64,000 bases of DNA from Williamsia limnetica (GTDB lineage Bacteria > Actinomycetota > Actinomycetes > Mycobacteriales > Mycobacteriaceae), in contig NZ_QJSP01000023.1 of assembly GCF_003217475.1 (NCBI RefSeq), forward strand, positions 1 through 64,000. The letters are read 5' to 3'. Of the stretch, positions 50,771 through 58,836 are shown piece by piece; the first letter of the stretch is position 1, and the number at the start of each line of letters is the position of its first letter. Made by a program: the position numbers and the translations under genes. The notes below the pieces were generated by a model. That model did not search any database. It was not told the DNA's origin and worked only from the letters and a program-made list of their open reading frames with translations.

Positions 50771-50786
50771 TGTGAACAGCGTCACT
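50771..50786. promoter_or_regulatory. TGTGA-N6-TCACT palindrome, aldehyde dehydrogenase promoter
   Basis: TGTGA-ACAGCG-TCACT, one mismatch to the CRP/GlxR-type layout, 50 bases upstream of the aldehyde dehydrogenase start, in the 322-base divergent region before the acyl-CoA ligase. Confidence 0.5.
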
Positions 50787-50814
50787 CATCACGATACGAG
50801 ACCCGAACCATTAA

Positions 50815-50829
50815 TTGGGTCAGACCAAA
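50815..50829. promoter_or_regulatory. TTTGGT-type operator, site 2 (aldehyde dehydrogenase side)
   Basis: TTGGGTCAGACCAAA: arms GGTC and GACC around one base, flanked by TTG and AAA. About 95 bases upstream of the aldehyde dehydrogenase start. Confidence 0.6.
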
Positions 50830-50971
50830 AAAGTTACCCCTGCTGGCCTACCGGTTACGTCTTTCGGGGGAGGTTCGCCCCATTCGTACTGGTCGGTGAG
50901 TCGTCGGGTGCTCGGGTGGCGCCGCGTGCCACTTCGGCCGGAGTGCAGAAAATAGCGAGAATGGTTGATTA

Positions 50972-50986
50972 ATAGGTCCGACCATT
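50972..50986. promoter_or_regulatory. TTTGGT-type operator, site 3 (acyl-CoA ligase side)
   Basis: ATAGGTCCGACCATT: arms GGTC and GACC around one base, with the ATT flank of the consensus; an extra ATGGTTGATT word stands just to its left. About 58 bases upstream of the acyl-CoA ligase start, a typical repressor position. Confidence 0.65.
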
Positions 50987-51043
50987 CTAATCTTCAGACA
51001 TATGGACTGGAGCATTGCCGTAATCGAATAAGGGAATGAGCGG

Positions 51044-52738
51044 ATGACCAACGCACGCAATCTGGGTCGGTACACCACCAGCGAGGTCGATCACTACTAC
51101 ACGACCGGCCAGTGGACAGAAGAGAACTTCACCGACCTGATCAGGGGTCGGGCGACGGCAGTCCCGGACAAAGTCTTCGTCACCGATGGTGTCTCGTCGG
51201 TGACGTATCACGAACTGTTCGCGCAGTCCCAACGCCTCGCACTCGGCCTGCGTCAAAAAGGTCTGCGATCCGGGGATCGAGTGGCGGTGCAGCTCCCGAA
51301 CTGGGCGGAATTTGTGATCGCCGCGGCCGCTCTGGCCCGGATCGGGGCGGTCACGGTGCCGATCATGCCGATCTACCGGGCCGACGAGGTCGGTCATGTG
51401 GTGCGTGATGCGCAGATCAAGATGGCGATCACAGCGACGCGCTTCAAGGGGTTCGACTATGCGTCGATGTACGAGGGCATCCGGGCCGACAATCCCGTAC
51501 TCGAGTTCATCGTTGTGGTCCGGTCCGAGGGGGACGAACGTGAGTCGATAGCGGGTCGGTCGATCGACATCTTCGAAAAACTCTTGGTTTCAGCCGATCT
51601 CGACGACATCGACGATCTACTCGACGTTCGGACCCATCCGGATGATCCGTTCGTGGTGGTGTACACCTCCGGGACGACATCGCGTCCGAAGGGCTGTCTG
51701 CACACCTTCAACACGTACGCCGCGGGTGCACGGGGTCTGATGCTGGCATTCGACCACAACGAGAGCGATGTGCAGTTCGGGCCGTCGCCGATCACGCACA
51801 CGACAGGGCTGGTCACGAGCGTGCTCATACCGCTCCTCAGTGGCGCTGCCTCGCACATCATGGCCGATTGGGAGCCCAGCAGGGCACTTGCCGACATCGA
51901 GCAGTACGGCTGCACCATGTCGGTCACCGCGACCACGTTCCTGCAGATGCTGATGGCAGCGTCGGACGCGAACCCGGCCGCCGATCTGTCGTCACTACGT
52001 GCCTGGGTCTGTGCGGGATCACCGATCCCGGCCGCGGTGGTCGAGAACGCGAATGCCAAGCTCCCGTCGGCGAGTATTCTCAGTCTCTATGGGCGTAGTG
52101 AAAATCTCACCACCACAACATGTACGACCACCGATGAACCGAGGCGTGCCATCACCTCCGACGGAAGCGCGCTGCCCGGGACGGCGGTCAAAGTGGTCGA
52201 TCCCGATGGTGTCGAGTTGCCACGCGGCAGCGAGGGAGACATCGCCTACCATGGCCCCTCGCACATGATCGAGTACCTCAACAGGCCCGCCGAGACCGCC
52301 GAACTCTATACGCATGAGGGATATTCGCGGTCAGGCGACCTCGGGGTCATGGATGAGGACGGGTTCGTACGAGTGACCGGCCGGACCAAGGACATCATCA
52401 TCCGCGGCGGCATGAACATCAGTGTGCGCGAGGTGGAAGACAAGTTGGCTGCGCACCCCGATCTCTCAGCCCTCGCGGTTGTCGGGATGCCTGATGAGCG
52501 TCTCGGGGAAAGGGTCTGCTGCTTCGTGGTCGCCAGGGACGGCCATTCGGCCCCAGATGTCGACCAATTGCGTGTCTACCTCACCGAACGTGGTGTAGCA
52601 GTGCAGAAGACACCGGAACGCGTCGAGGTAGTCGACCAGTTGCCGATGACCGCGACCGGCAAGATCCAGAAGCACGTGCTGCGCAAAACCGCCGCGGCGT
52701 CGGTGGCCGGATCGCGTCGACACGTGGCGTCGGCGTAA
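51044..52738 (+). CDS. Acyl-CoA ligase, cyclohexanecarboxylate-CoA ligase-like
   Basis: 564 aa, ANL superfamily. AMP-binding P-loop VVYTSGTTSRPKGCLHTF, SLYGRSENLTTTT, YSRSGDLGVMDEDGFVRVTGR, and the catalytic C-terminal lysine in PMTATGKIQKHVL. Overall form (PVERA-like PIYRADEVGHVVRDAQIK, and GMNISVREVEDKL) resembles AliA-type alicyclic acid CoA ligases. Would activate the carboxylate made by the divergent aldehyde dehydrogenase. First gene of a unit with the thioesterase five bases downstream. Confidence 0.9.
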   Translation: MTNARNLGRYTTSEVDHYYTTGQWTEENFTDLIRGRATAVPDKVFVTDGVSSVTYHELFAQSQRLALGLRQKGLRSGDRVAVQLPNWAEFVIAAAALARIGAVTVPIMPIYRADEVGHVVRDAQIKMAITATRFKGFDYASMYEGIRADNPVLEFIVVVRSEGDERESIAGRSIDIFEKLLVSADLDDIDDLLDVRTHPDDPFVVVYTSGTTSRPKGCLHTFNTYAAGARGLMLAFDHNESDVQFGPSPITHTTGLVTSVLIPLLSGAASHIMADWEPSRALADIEQYGCTMSVTATTFLQMLMAASDANPAADLSSLRAWVCAGSPIPAAVVENANAKLPSASILSLYGRSENLTTTTCTTTDEPRRAITSDGSALPGTAVKVVDPDGVELPRGSEGDIAYHGPSHMIEYLNRPAETAELYTHEGYSRSGDLGVMDEDGFVRVTGRTKDIIIRGGMNISVREVEDKLAAHPDLSALAVVGMPDERLGERVCCFVVARDGHSAPDVDQLRVYLTERGVAVQKTPERVEVVDQLPMTATGKIQKHVLRKTAAASVAGSRRHVASA

Positions 52739-52743
52739 GCAGG

Positions 52744-53547
52744 ATGACAGCAACGAAGGATCTGTTCGTTCCAGCCGGGGCGGAAACTCTGTTCGGGATC
52801 ACTGCGCTCGACCTCGGACCGCACACGGGCGAACTCGAGATGGCCAGTGGGCCGTGGCTTCGAGACGGTGACCGTGTCGGGCGCGCCGCCCTGGCGGTCG
52901 TCTTCGACGATGTCACCGGGTATGTGGTCGCGGCCGGTGCTGAAGATGGTCGATGGCCGGTCAGTCTCGGTATGCATCTGGACTTTCTCTCCGATCCGCC
53001 CACCGATGGCAGCACTCTGCGCGCTCGCGGTGAGCTGCTCAGACGTGATGTGGGCGGTGGATGGACGACCGGCCGGGTCACGAACGAAAAGGGGGAGGTC
53101 CTCGTCGTTGCGACTCAGCGCTCACATCTTGTGGCCACCGATCGGCCCGTTGTCCGGCCGTCCACGGTGATCCCGGCCGGGACGACAGACGATCGTCCCC
53201 TCCGGGAGATCCTCGGTGTCGCCGGGTCGGCCCACCACGATGATCGCAGTCGAACACTGGAGTTGCCCCCGTCGGACATGATCGCCAACACAAAAGGAAG
53301 CGTTCATGGTGGGGTGCTGGTCTGCGTTGTCGAGATGGCCGCGATGCAGGCGCTCGAGGCCGGCCCCCGCTTGGAGCTTTCCAGTATCGATGTGGCATTC
53401 CTGCGGCCGTGTGACGCAGGGGAGGCCGTGACCTTCCGAGCCGAGGTCGTGCATTCCGGCCGGACGCTGCAACTCGTCCGAGTGGCCGCGGAGAACGTGC
53501 ACGGCAAAACGTGTGCGCTCGCCACGGTCACCACTCGCACGACGTGA
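52744..53547 (+). CDS. Double-hotdog acyl-CoA thioesterase (PaaI/TesB-like)
   Basis: 267 aa with two hotdog halves. The first has GRAALAVVFDDVTGYVVAAG; the second has NTKGSVHGGVLVCVVEMAAM, the HGG-type PaaI signature, and SSIDVAFLRPCDAGEAVTFRA. Likely releases CoA from stalled or toxic acyl-CoA intermediates of the pathway. It starts five bases after the ligase stop and ends six bases from the convergent MaoC gene. Confidence 0.8.
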   Translation: MTATKDLFVPAGAETLFGITALDLGPHTGELEMASGPWLRDGDRVGRAALAVVFDDVTGYVVAAGAEDGRWPVSLGMHLDFLSDPPTDGSTLRARGELLRRDVGGGWTTGRVTNEKGEVLVVATQRSHLVATDRPVVRPSTVIPAGTTDDRPLREILGVAGSAHHDDRSRTLELPPSDMIANTKGSVHGGVLVCVVEMAAMQALEAGPRLELSSIDVAFLRPCDAGEAVTFRAEVVHSGRTLQLVRVAAENVHGKTCALATVTTRTT

Positions 53548-53553
53548 CCGCTG

Positions 53554-53982
53554 TCAGGCTCTGGACGCCGTGGTGATCCGAACCCGGGCGCGCCCGGTGA
53601 TGATGGCCTGATCAGCGCGAGCGCCCGAAAGTGCGAGGTCCGCGACTGCTTCCGGCCCGGCCCCGACGATGTTGTCGACCGTTCCAGAGAGGACGAGGAT
53701 GTCGCCGATGAGCAGTGGAGCGGCGAACCTGACGGAAAACGCGAGGACGTGCTCGACGTGGAACAGGTCCGACACCCACGCCGCGAGCATCCCGGCCTGC
53801 ATTTGACCCATCGAGATCACGCCCGGTAATCCCGACTCCCGGGCGTAGGCACCGTCGTGGTGAAGCGGATTGAAGTCACCCCCGGCGCCCGCGAAACGGA
53901 CTATGTCCGTCTGCGTGATCGGACCTACCGTTCGCGGGTCGAGGCTCTGCCCGACCTCCAGATCGACGGGTCGGCGTGTCAT
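53554..53982 (-). CDS. MaoC dehydratase/hydratase, catalytic subunit
   Basis: 142 aa. The hydratase-2 motif is intact in DIVRFAGAGGDFNPLHHDGA (Asp and His), followed by ESGLPGVISMGQMQAGML and FSVRFAAPLLIGDILVLSG. It pairs with the FAS1-type subunit whose stop overlaps its ATG (TGATG), the layout of heterodimeric hydratases such as HadAB or steroid-pathway ChsH1-H2. Hydrates an enoyl-CoA. Confidence 0.88.
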   Translation of the reverse strand: MTRRPVDLEVGQSLDPRTVGPITQTDIVRFAGAGGDFNPLHHDGAYARESGLPGVISMGQMQAGMLAAWVSDLFHVEHVLAFSVRFAAPLLIGDILVLSGTVDNIVGAGPEAVADLALSGARADQAIITGRARVRITTASRA

Positions 53983-54446
53983 CACAGCCCCCTCTCGATC
54001 AAGACTTCTCGCTGTGTCACGGCGAGTTGATCGCTGGAATCGAGCCAATCGGTCTGCAGGGTGACCAGGCGCATCGAACCTCCCCGCTTCCCCTGTCTCA
54101 CAGTGTTGTCGAGGATGCGCCGTGTCCCGATCAGGTGGTCACCCGCGACCAACGGCCTGGCGTACTCCCACTCGACTGATCCGACGACCACGCGTTCGAT
54201 GGCAAGACCGAGTGCGGCGACGAACTCCCTTTGATTGCGGTGGTGCCCGGCGACGACGACGTGAGTTGCCGTGGCGAGTACGTCGTCGAATCCCGCGGCG
54301 GTGGCCACGTCGACATCGCGATGGATCTGGTCGCCGGCGTAGGTGGCCACGGCGAACTCACCGATCTTTCCGCGCTCGACATCGAACTCGACTCGGTCGA
54401 CGACCGTGCCTGGTGAAGGTGCGTCGTGACCCTCGTGAACGAACAT
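53982..54446 (-). CDS. MaoC-like hydratase, N-terminal-type (FAS1) subunit
   Basis: 154 aa. VDRVEFDVERGKIGEFAVATYAGDQ opens a MaoC_dehydratas_N hotdog, ending with REFVAALGLAIERVVVGSVEWEYARPLVAGD. It lacks the Asp/His motif and would be the structural or substrate-holding partner of the next gene. AGGAGGG precedes ATG 54446. First gene of a two-gene operon. Confidence 0.85.
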   Translation of the reverse strand: MFVHEGHDAPSPGTVVDRVEFDVERGKIGEFAVATYAGDQIHRDVDVATAAGFDDVLATATHVVVAGHHRNQREFVAALGLAIERVVVGSVEWEYARPLVAGDHLIGTRRILDNTVRQGKRGGSMRLVTLQTDWLDSSDQLAVTQREVLIERGL

Positions 54447-54463
54447 GCGAACCCTCCTGGTTT

Positions 54464-54478
54464 TTTGGTCTGACCTAT
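54464..54478. promoter_or_regulatory. TTTGGT-type operator, site 4 (divergent hydratase/FadE promoter)
   Basis: TTTGGTCTGACCTAT: arms GGTC and GACC around one base, in the 67-base gap between the divergent hydratase operon and acyl-CoA dehydrogenase unit; it may serve both. Confidence 0.65.
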
Positions 54479-54513
54479 TGTAGCGTTGAGCCGAAATCAC
54501 TTGGGAGGTTGCG

Positions 54514-55707
54514 ATGGATCTGAGCGACTCAACGGAAGAGGCGCAGTTCCGGGCAAAGGTACGCGGTTGGCTGTCAGAGGTCTTGCCGACGCTGGCGTGG
54601 CCGGAACCCGGGCGCCTGGAAGACAAGCGTGAGTTCTGGAACGACTGGCAGCAGAAACTCTTCGCCGCGGGATTTGCGGGCCTGTCCTGGCCAAAGGAGT
54701 ACGGCGGAGGGGGCGCAGACGCCAAGATCCGGGCGATCTTCAACGAAGAGCTCGATCGCGGTGGGGCGCCGGAGCGCCTGAACATCATCGGTGAAGACTT
54801 CGCCGGACCGACGATTGTCGCGTTCGGAGATGATGCCCAGAAGAGGCGGTATCTCGAACCGATTTTGCGCGGCGAAGAGATCTGGTGCCAGTTGTTCTCC
54901 GAACCGGAATCGGGATCTGACCTGGCCTCGTTGCGGACCAAGGCCACGAAAGTCGATGGCGGCTGGAATGTCCAGGGACAGAAGATCTGGACATCTAGAG
55001 CTCAAATAGCATCGCATGCAATTCTTTTGGCGCGAACTGGCGGCGGTGACCGGCACAAGGGAATCACCTACTTCCTGTTGCCGATGGATGCCGACGGTGT
55101 CACCGTCCGCCCCCTCGAGCACATGCTGGGTGAGGCCGAATTCAACGAGGTGTTCCTCGACGACGTGTTCGTCCCGGACGATGCGGTGGTGGGCGAGGTC
55201 GACGGCGGTTGGCGTGTTGCCATGGGCACGTTGGCATTCGAACGCGTGGGTATCGCCACCGGTCGAGTCAACACCACGCGTGCGGTGGCCGATCTTGCGG
55301 ACATGGTGAAGGCCGCGGACAACGAGGACGGCGCACCGCTGGCCGAGGATCCCGTGATCAGGCAGCGATTGGCGGATCTGTACGGGCGGGCTCTGACGCA
55401 CTACCTCATCGGTCAGCGCGTCATCACCGGTGCCGCAGCCGGCGCACCGCCCGGCCCCGTCACCTCGATCGGCAAACTCTACTTCTGCCCGTTGGTCGAA
55501 GAGATCGCCGACTTCGGTCTCGAGTTGAGCGATATGGGTGGTCAATTCGGCCTGTCCGCCGACGATGGACCGGGGGAGGGCGACGCTGTGCAGCAGCGCT
55601 GGCTCCGGTTGGCGTATCAGGCCCGTGGTACGGCGATCGCCGGCGGATCGACCTTCATTCAACGAAACATCGTCGCCGAGCGCGTGCTCGGCATGCCCAG
55701 GAGCTGA
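54514..55707 (+). CDS. Acyl-CoA dehydrogenase, 397 aa
   Basis: FadE fold: N-terminal helices (LSDSTEEAQFRAKVRGWLSE), FSEPESGSDLASLRTKA flavin/substrate strand, KIWTSRAQIASHAILLART, VGEVDGGWRVAMGTLAFERV and the C-terminal YQARGTAIAGGSTFIQRNIVAERVLGMPR. Introduces the alpha-beta double bond with FAD. A second, shorter dehydrogenase at 57685 may be its partner in a heteromer, as in steroid degraders; the CoA ligase between them suggests one substrate. Confidence 0.92.
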   Translation: MDLSDSTEEAQFRAKVRGWLSEVLPTLAWPEPGRLEDKREFWNDWQQKLFAAGFAGLSWPKEYGGGGADAKIRAIFNEELDRGGAPERLNIIGEDFAGPTIVAFGDDAQKRRYLEPILRGEEIWCQLFSEPESGSDLASLRTKATKVDGGWNVQGQKIWTSRAQIASHAILLARTGGGDRHKGITYFLLPMDADGVTVRPLEHMLGEAEFNEVFLDDVFVPDDAVVGEVDGGWRVAMGTLAFERVGIATGRVNTTRAVADLADMVKAADNEDGAPLAEDPVIRQRLADLYGRALTHYLIGQRVITGAAAGAPPGPVTSIGKLYFCPLVEEIADFGLELSDMGGQFGLSADDGPGEGDAVQQRWLRLAYQARGTAIAGGSTFIQRNIVAERVLGMPRS

Positions 55708-55719
55708 GGAAGGCGTGCA

Positions 55720-57672
55720 ATGAGCACCTACGTCTGGAATCCCACTGCGGAGTACATCGACAACGCAAACGTGTTGCGCCTGGCGCGTCGTCACGGAGTC
55801 GAGTCGATCGATGAACTCCGCGCACGGTCGACTGCAGACATCGAGTGGTACTGGGACGCAGTCGTTGCCGATCTCGAGGTGCCGTTCGCGACGCCCTACC
55901 GGGGTGTACTCGATTCGTCCAACGGGCTCGAGTTCCCCGACTGGTTCCCCGGTGGCACGTTCAACGTGGTCGATGCGTGTATCACTCGCTGGTTGGCCGA
56001 CGGTGCCGATCAGACCGCCGTTGTCCACGAATCGGAAGACGGAACGGTCCGCACCTTCACCTACGCCGAGCTGGCAGAACAGGTTGCACACGCCGCGACA
56101 GGGTTGACCGCCCTCGGCATCGGACCGGGTGACGCTGTCGGCATCTACCTGCCGATGATTCCCGAAGCCGTCGTGGCCTGCTATGCAATCGCCGGTATCG
56201 GTGCCATCCTGGTGCCGTTGTTCTCCGGCTTCGCCGCGCCCGCCATCGCGTCTCGACTCAATGATGCCGAGGTGAAGGCGGTGATCGTGGCCGATGGCAC
56301 CGTCCGGCGCGGACGTACGGTCCCGATGGCGAACGAACTGGTCGCCGCCCTGGAGCATTGCCCCACGGTCGAGGCTGTGGTGATGGTCGACAACCTGGGC
56401 TCGGGTCACACCGCAGAGGTACCCGGCGCGAAGTCGGTGAGCTGGCAGACGCTGGTCGACCCCGCCCAGGAGAAGTGGGTCTTCGCCGCGTTTCCCGCGA
56501 TGCAGACGATGCTTCTCGGGTACACCTCCGGAACGACGGGAAAGCCGAAGGGTGCAGTGCACACCCACGCCGGCTTCACTCTCAAGGTGGCCAGTGAGGT
56601 CGCCTACTCGTTCGATGTCGGACGTGACGGCGTGTTCTGCTGGATCACCGACATGGGGTGGATCATGGGTCCGCTGGCCGCATTCGGGACCCATGCCAAC
56701 GGGGCGGCCCTGGTCCTGTACGAGGGCTCGCCTGATGTACCGGACGACTATCGCCTATGGGATCTCGTTGCACGCCAACGGATCACGATGTTGGGTGTGT
56801 CGCCGACCCTGGTGCGCGCGCTGAAGTCCGCAGACCTCGCGGAGATCACCTCGCGTGATCTCTCGTCGGTGCACACCCTCGGCTCGACGGGCGAACCGTG
56901 GGATCCGTCGTCCTACGACTGGCTGGCCCGCGACGTGTTCGACTCTCGTGTGCCGATCATCAACTTCTCGGGCGGCACCGAGGTGGGTGGCTCATTCCTC
57001 GCGCCCTACCCCGTCGAACCCATCCCGAGCTGCTCCCTGGGCGGACCCTCGCTCGGTATGGACGTCGACGTCGTGGACGATGCCGGACGCCCGTTGCGTG
57101 GTGAGATCGGTGAGTTGGTGTGTCGGCAACCGTGGCCTGCGATGACTCGGGGGGTGTGGAAAGACAAGGAACGCTACCTCGAGGCCTACTGGTCGGCATT
57201 CCCCGGAATGTGGTGCCACGGCGACTACGCCCTCGTCGACTCCGAGGGTCAGTGGTTCATCATGGGGCGATCCGACGACGTCATGAACATCGCCGGAAAG
57301 CGGTTGGCGCCGGCCGAGGTCGAGTCCGTACTGGCCATGCACGCGTCCGTGGCCGAAGCCGCCGCAATCGGCGTGCCCGATCCGAAGAAGGGCGAGACCG
57401 TGTGGGCCTTCTGGGTTCCGCGGGCCGGCGCCGAGACGACAGGCGTGTCGGATGAACTGCGGACGCTCGTCGCCAAAGGTGTCGGCAAACCTTTTGCGCC
57501 GTCGAAGGTCTGGCAGGTCACGGCGCTGCCCAAGACCCGGTCGGCGAAGATCATGCGCCGCGCAGTCAAGGCGGCTGCGCTGGGCACTGACCCCGGGGAC
57601 CTGTCCAGCGCCGAGAATCCCGACGCGGTCGATGCCATCAGGGGCGTTGTGCACAACGCGGATCAGGTCTGA
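55720..57672 (+). CDS. Acyl-CoA synthetase, acetyl/acetoacetyl-CoA synthetase-like
   Basis: 650 aa, longer than the ligase at 51044 because of an N-terminal ACS-type extension (NANVLRLARRHGVESIDELR and FATPYRGVLDSSNGLEFPDW). Core motifs LLGYTSGTTGKPKGAVHTHA, INFSGGTEVGGSF, YALVDSEGQWFIMGRSDDVM and C-terminal PKTRSAKIMRRAVK with the adenylation lysine. Substrate likely a short or branched acid released later in the pathway. Twelve bases after the acyl-CoA dehydrogenase and twelve before the next. Confidence 0.9.
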   Translation: MSTYVWNPTAEYIDNANVLRLARRHGVESIDELRARSTADIEWYWDAVVADLEVPFATPYRGVLDSSNGLEFPDWFPGGTFNVVDACITRWLADGADQTAVVHESEDGTVRTFTYAELAEQVAHAATGLTALGIGPGDAVGIYLPMIPEAVVACYAIAGIGAILVPLFSGFAAPAIASRLNDAEVKAVIVADGTVRRGRTVPMANELVAALEHCPTVEAVVMVDNLGSGHTAEVPGAKSVSWQTLVDPAQEKWVFAAFPAMQTMLLGYTSGTTGKPKGAVHTHAGFTLKVASEVAYSFDVGRDGVFCWITDMGWIMGPLAAFGTHANGAALVLYEGSPDVPDDYRLWDLVARQRITMLGVSPTLVRALKSADLAEITSRDLSSVHTLGSTGEPWDPSSYDWLARDVFDSRVPIINFSGGTEVGGSFLAPYPVEPIPSCSLGGPSLGMDVDVVDDAGRPLRGEIGELVCRQPWPAMTRGVWKDKERYLEAYWSAFPGMWCHGDYALVDSEGQWFIMGRSDDVMNIAGKRLAPAEVESVLAMHASVAEAAAIGVPDPKKGETVWAFWVPRAGAETTGVSDELRTLVAKGVGKPFAPSKVWQVTALPKTRSAKIMRRAVKAAALGTDPGDLSSAENPDAVDAIRGVVHNADQV

Positions 57673-57684
57673 GAGGAGTTCTGT

Positions 57685-58740
57685 ATGCACTGGGAATTGT
57701 CGGAGGAGCAGCAACTGTTCTCGACGTCGCTTCGCGAGTGGACGGCCAGTAAGTTCCCACTCGACACGATCCGGGGTGCACTCGACACCGGTGATTCGGC
57801 GTCGTTCACGTCGGCACTGGTCGGCGAGGGCTGGTGGGGGGTCGGTCACCCCGAAGAAGATGGTGGCGAGGGTGGCGGTCTTCTCGAATTGGCGTTGGCA
57901 TCGCGCGAATACTCGCGGGCAGCGGCACCCAACTCGGCGTGGTTGGCCGCCGCTATCGTTGCCCCGGTGTTGGCGGGTGACAACCTTGCCGAACTCGTTG
58001 CCGGAGAGCGGACGTGGGTGCCGGTGGTCCGTTCGGACCGAATTCCGGCACCCGGCGATGTGAGTTTCTCCGAGGGCCGGATCTCTGGCACGATCGCTCA
58101 CGTCCTCGCCGCGTCGGAAGCCGACGTGTTCGTGGTGCCGATCCTGACCGAGACCGGGACGATAGTGGTACGTGCCGACGCCGCGGCCGCGGAGATCACG
58201 GCCGATCGACTCCTGGACCGGTCCCGCTCGTCGGCAACGGTGTCCTTCACCGACGCCCCCGCGGCGATCTTGCCCGAGCAACCTGACGGTCTCGCGGCGA
58301 TGGCGACCCGCGCTGCCGTGCTGGTGGCGGCCGACGCTCTGGGCAGTTGCGAACGCATGCTGGAGTTGGCGGTCGAGTACAGCAAGCAACGCAAGCAGTT
58401 CGGGCAGTTCATCGGCTCGTTCCAGGCGGTCAAACATGCTGCGGCCCAAATGTTGGTGACCGTCGAATCCGGATTCTCGGTCGCGCTGTATGCGGCGGCG
58501 GCGGCCGATGCCGGTCTCGACGACGCCGCGACGACCGCAGCGGTCGCGAAGGCTCAGGTCACCGAACACGCCGTCGAGTCCGCCGACAGTGCACTCACCG
58601 TGCACGGTGCAATCGGGTACACCTGGGAGCACGAGCTCCAATTGCATTACAAGCGCGTCAAGCTCGATCGTGTCCTGTACGGCACGCCTGCGAGCTGGAA
58701 CGAACGCATTGCGGCAGCGTTGCTCGCCGACAGTGCGTAA
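57685..58740 (+). CDS. Acyl-CoA dehydrogenase, short subunit, 351 aa
   Basis: FadE fold with a reduced N- and middle domain: LSEEQQLFSTSLREWTASKF, GWWGVGHPEEDGGEGGGLLE, and a C-terminal helical bundle LVAADALGSCERMLELAVEYSKQRKQFGQFIGSFQAVKHAAAQM with the R-K-QFG flavin segment and HGAIGYTWEHELQLHYKR. Short divergent FadEs of this kind often form alpha2beta2 enzymes with a full-length subunit (here 54514). Confidence 0.88.
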   Translation: MHWELSEEQQLFSTSLREWTASKFPLDTIRGALDTGDSASFTSALVGEGWWGVGHPEEDGGEGGGLLELALASREYSRAAAPNSAWLAAAIVAPVLAGDNLAELVAGERTWVPVVRSDRIPAPGDVSFSEGRISGTIAHVLAASEADVFVVPILTETGTIVVRADAAAAEITADRLLDRSRSSATVSFTDAPAAILPEQPDGLAAMATRAAVLVAADALGSCERMLELAVEYSKQRKQFGQFIGSFQAVKHAAAQMLVTVESGFSVALYAAAAADAGLDDAATTAAVAKAQVTEHAVESADSALTVHGAIGYTWEHELQLHYKRVKLDRVLYGTPASWNERIAAALLADSA

Positions 58741-58782
58741 GCCGGCCGAGCTGACCGTCGGGCCCGGGAAGGGCCATATGCA

Positions 58783-58797
58783 TTTGGTCAGGCCATT
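58783..58797. promoter_or_regulatory. TTTGGT-type operator, site 5 (second FadE unit)
   Basis: TTTGGTCAGGCCATT: one mismatch to the consensus in the right arm. It lies 40 bases upstream of the acyl-CoA dehydrogenase start at 58837, within a 96-base gap, and should control the four-gene run to 63237. Confidence 0.6.
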
Positions 58798-58836
58798 GGT
58801 ACTATCGACTCACAAGCTTGGAACGGGAGAAGCACA

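Noticed and set aside
54574-56694. 706-codon minus-strand frame
   Set aside because: Antisense shadow of an acyl-CoA dehydrogenase and a synthetase; long antisense frames are common at this GC content.
56992-58647. 551-codon minus-strand frame
   Set aside because: Antisense of the synthetase and short FadE genes; no domain pattern.
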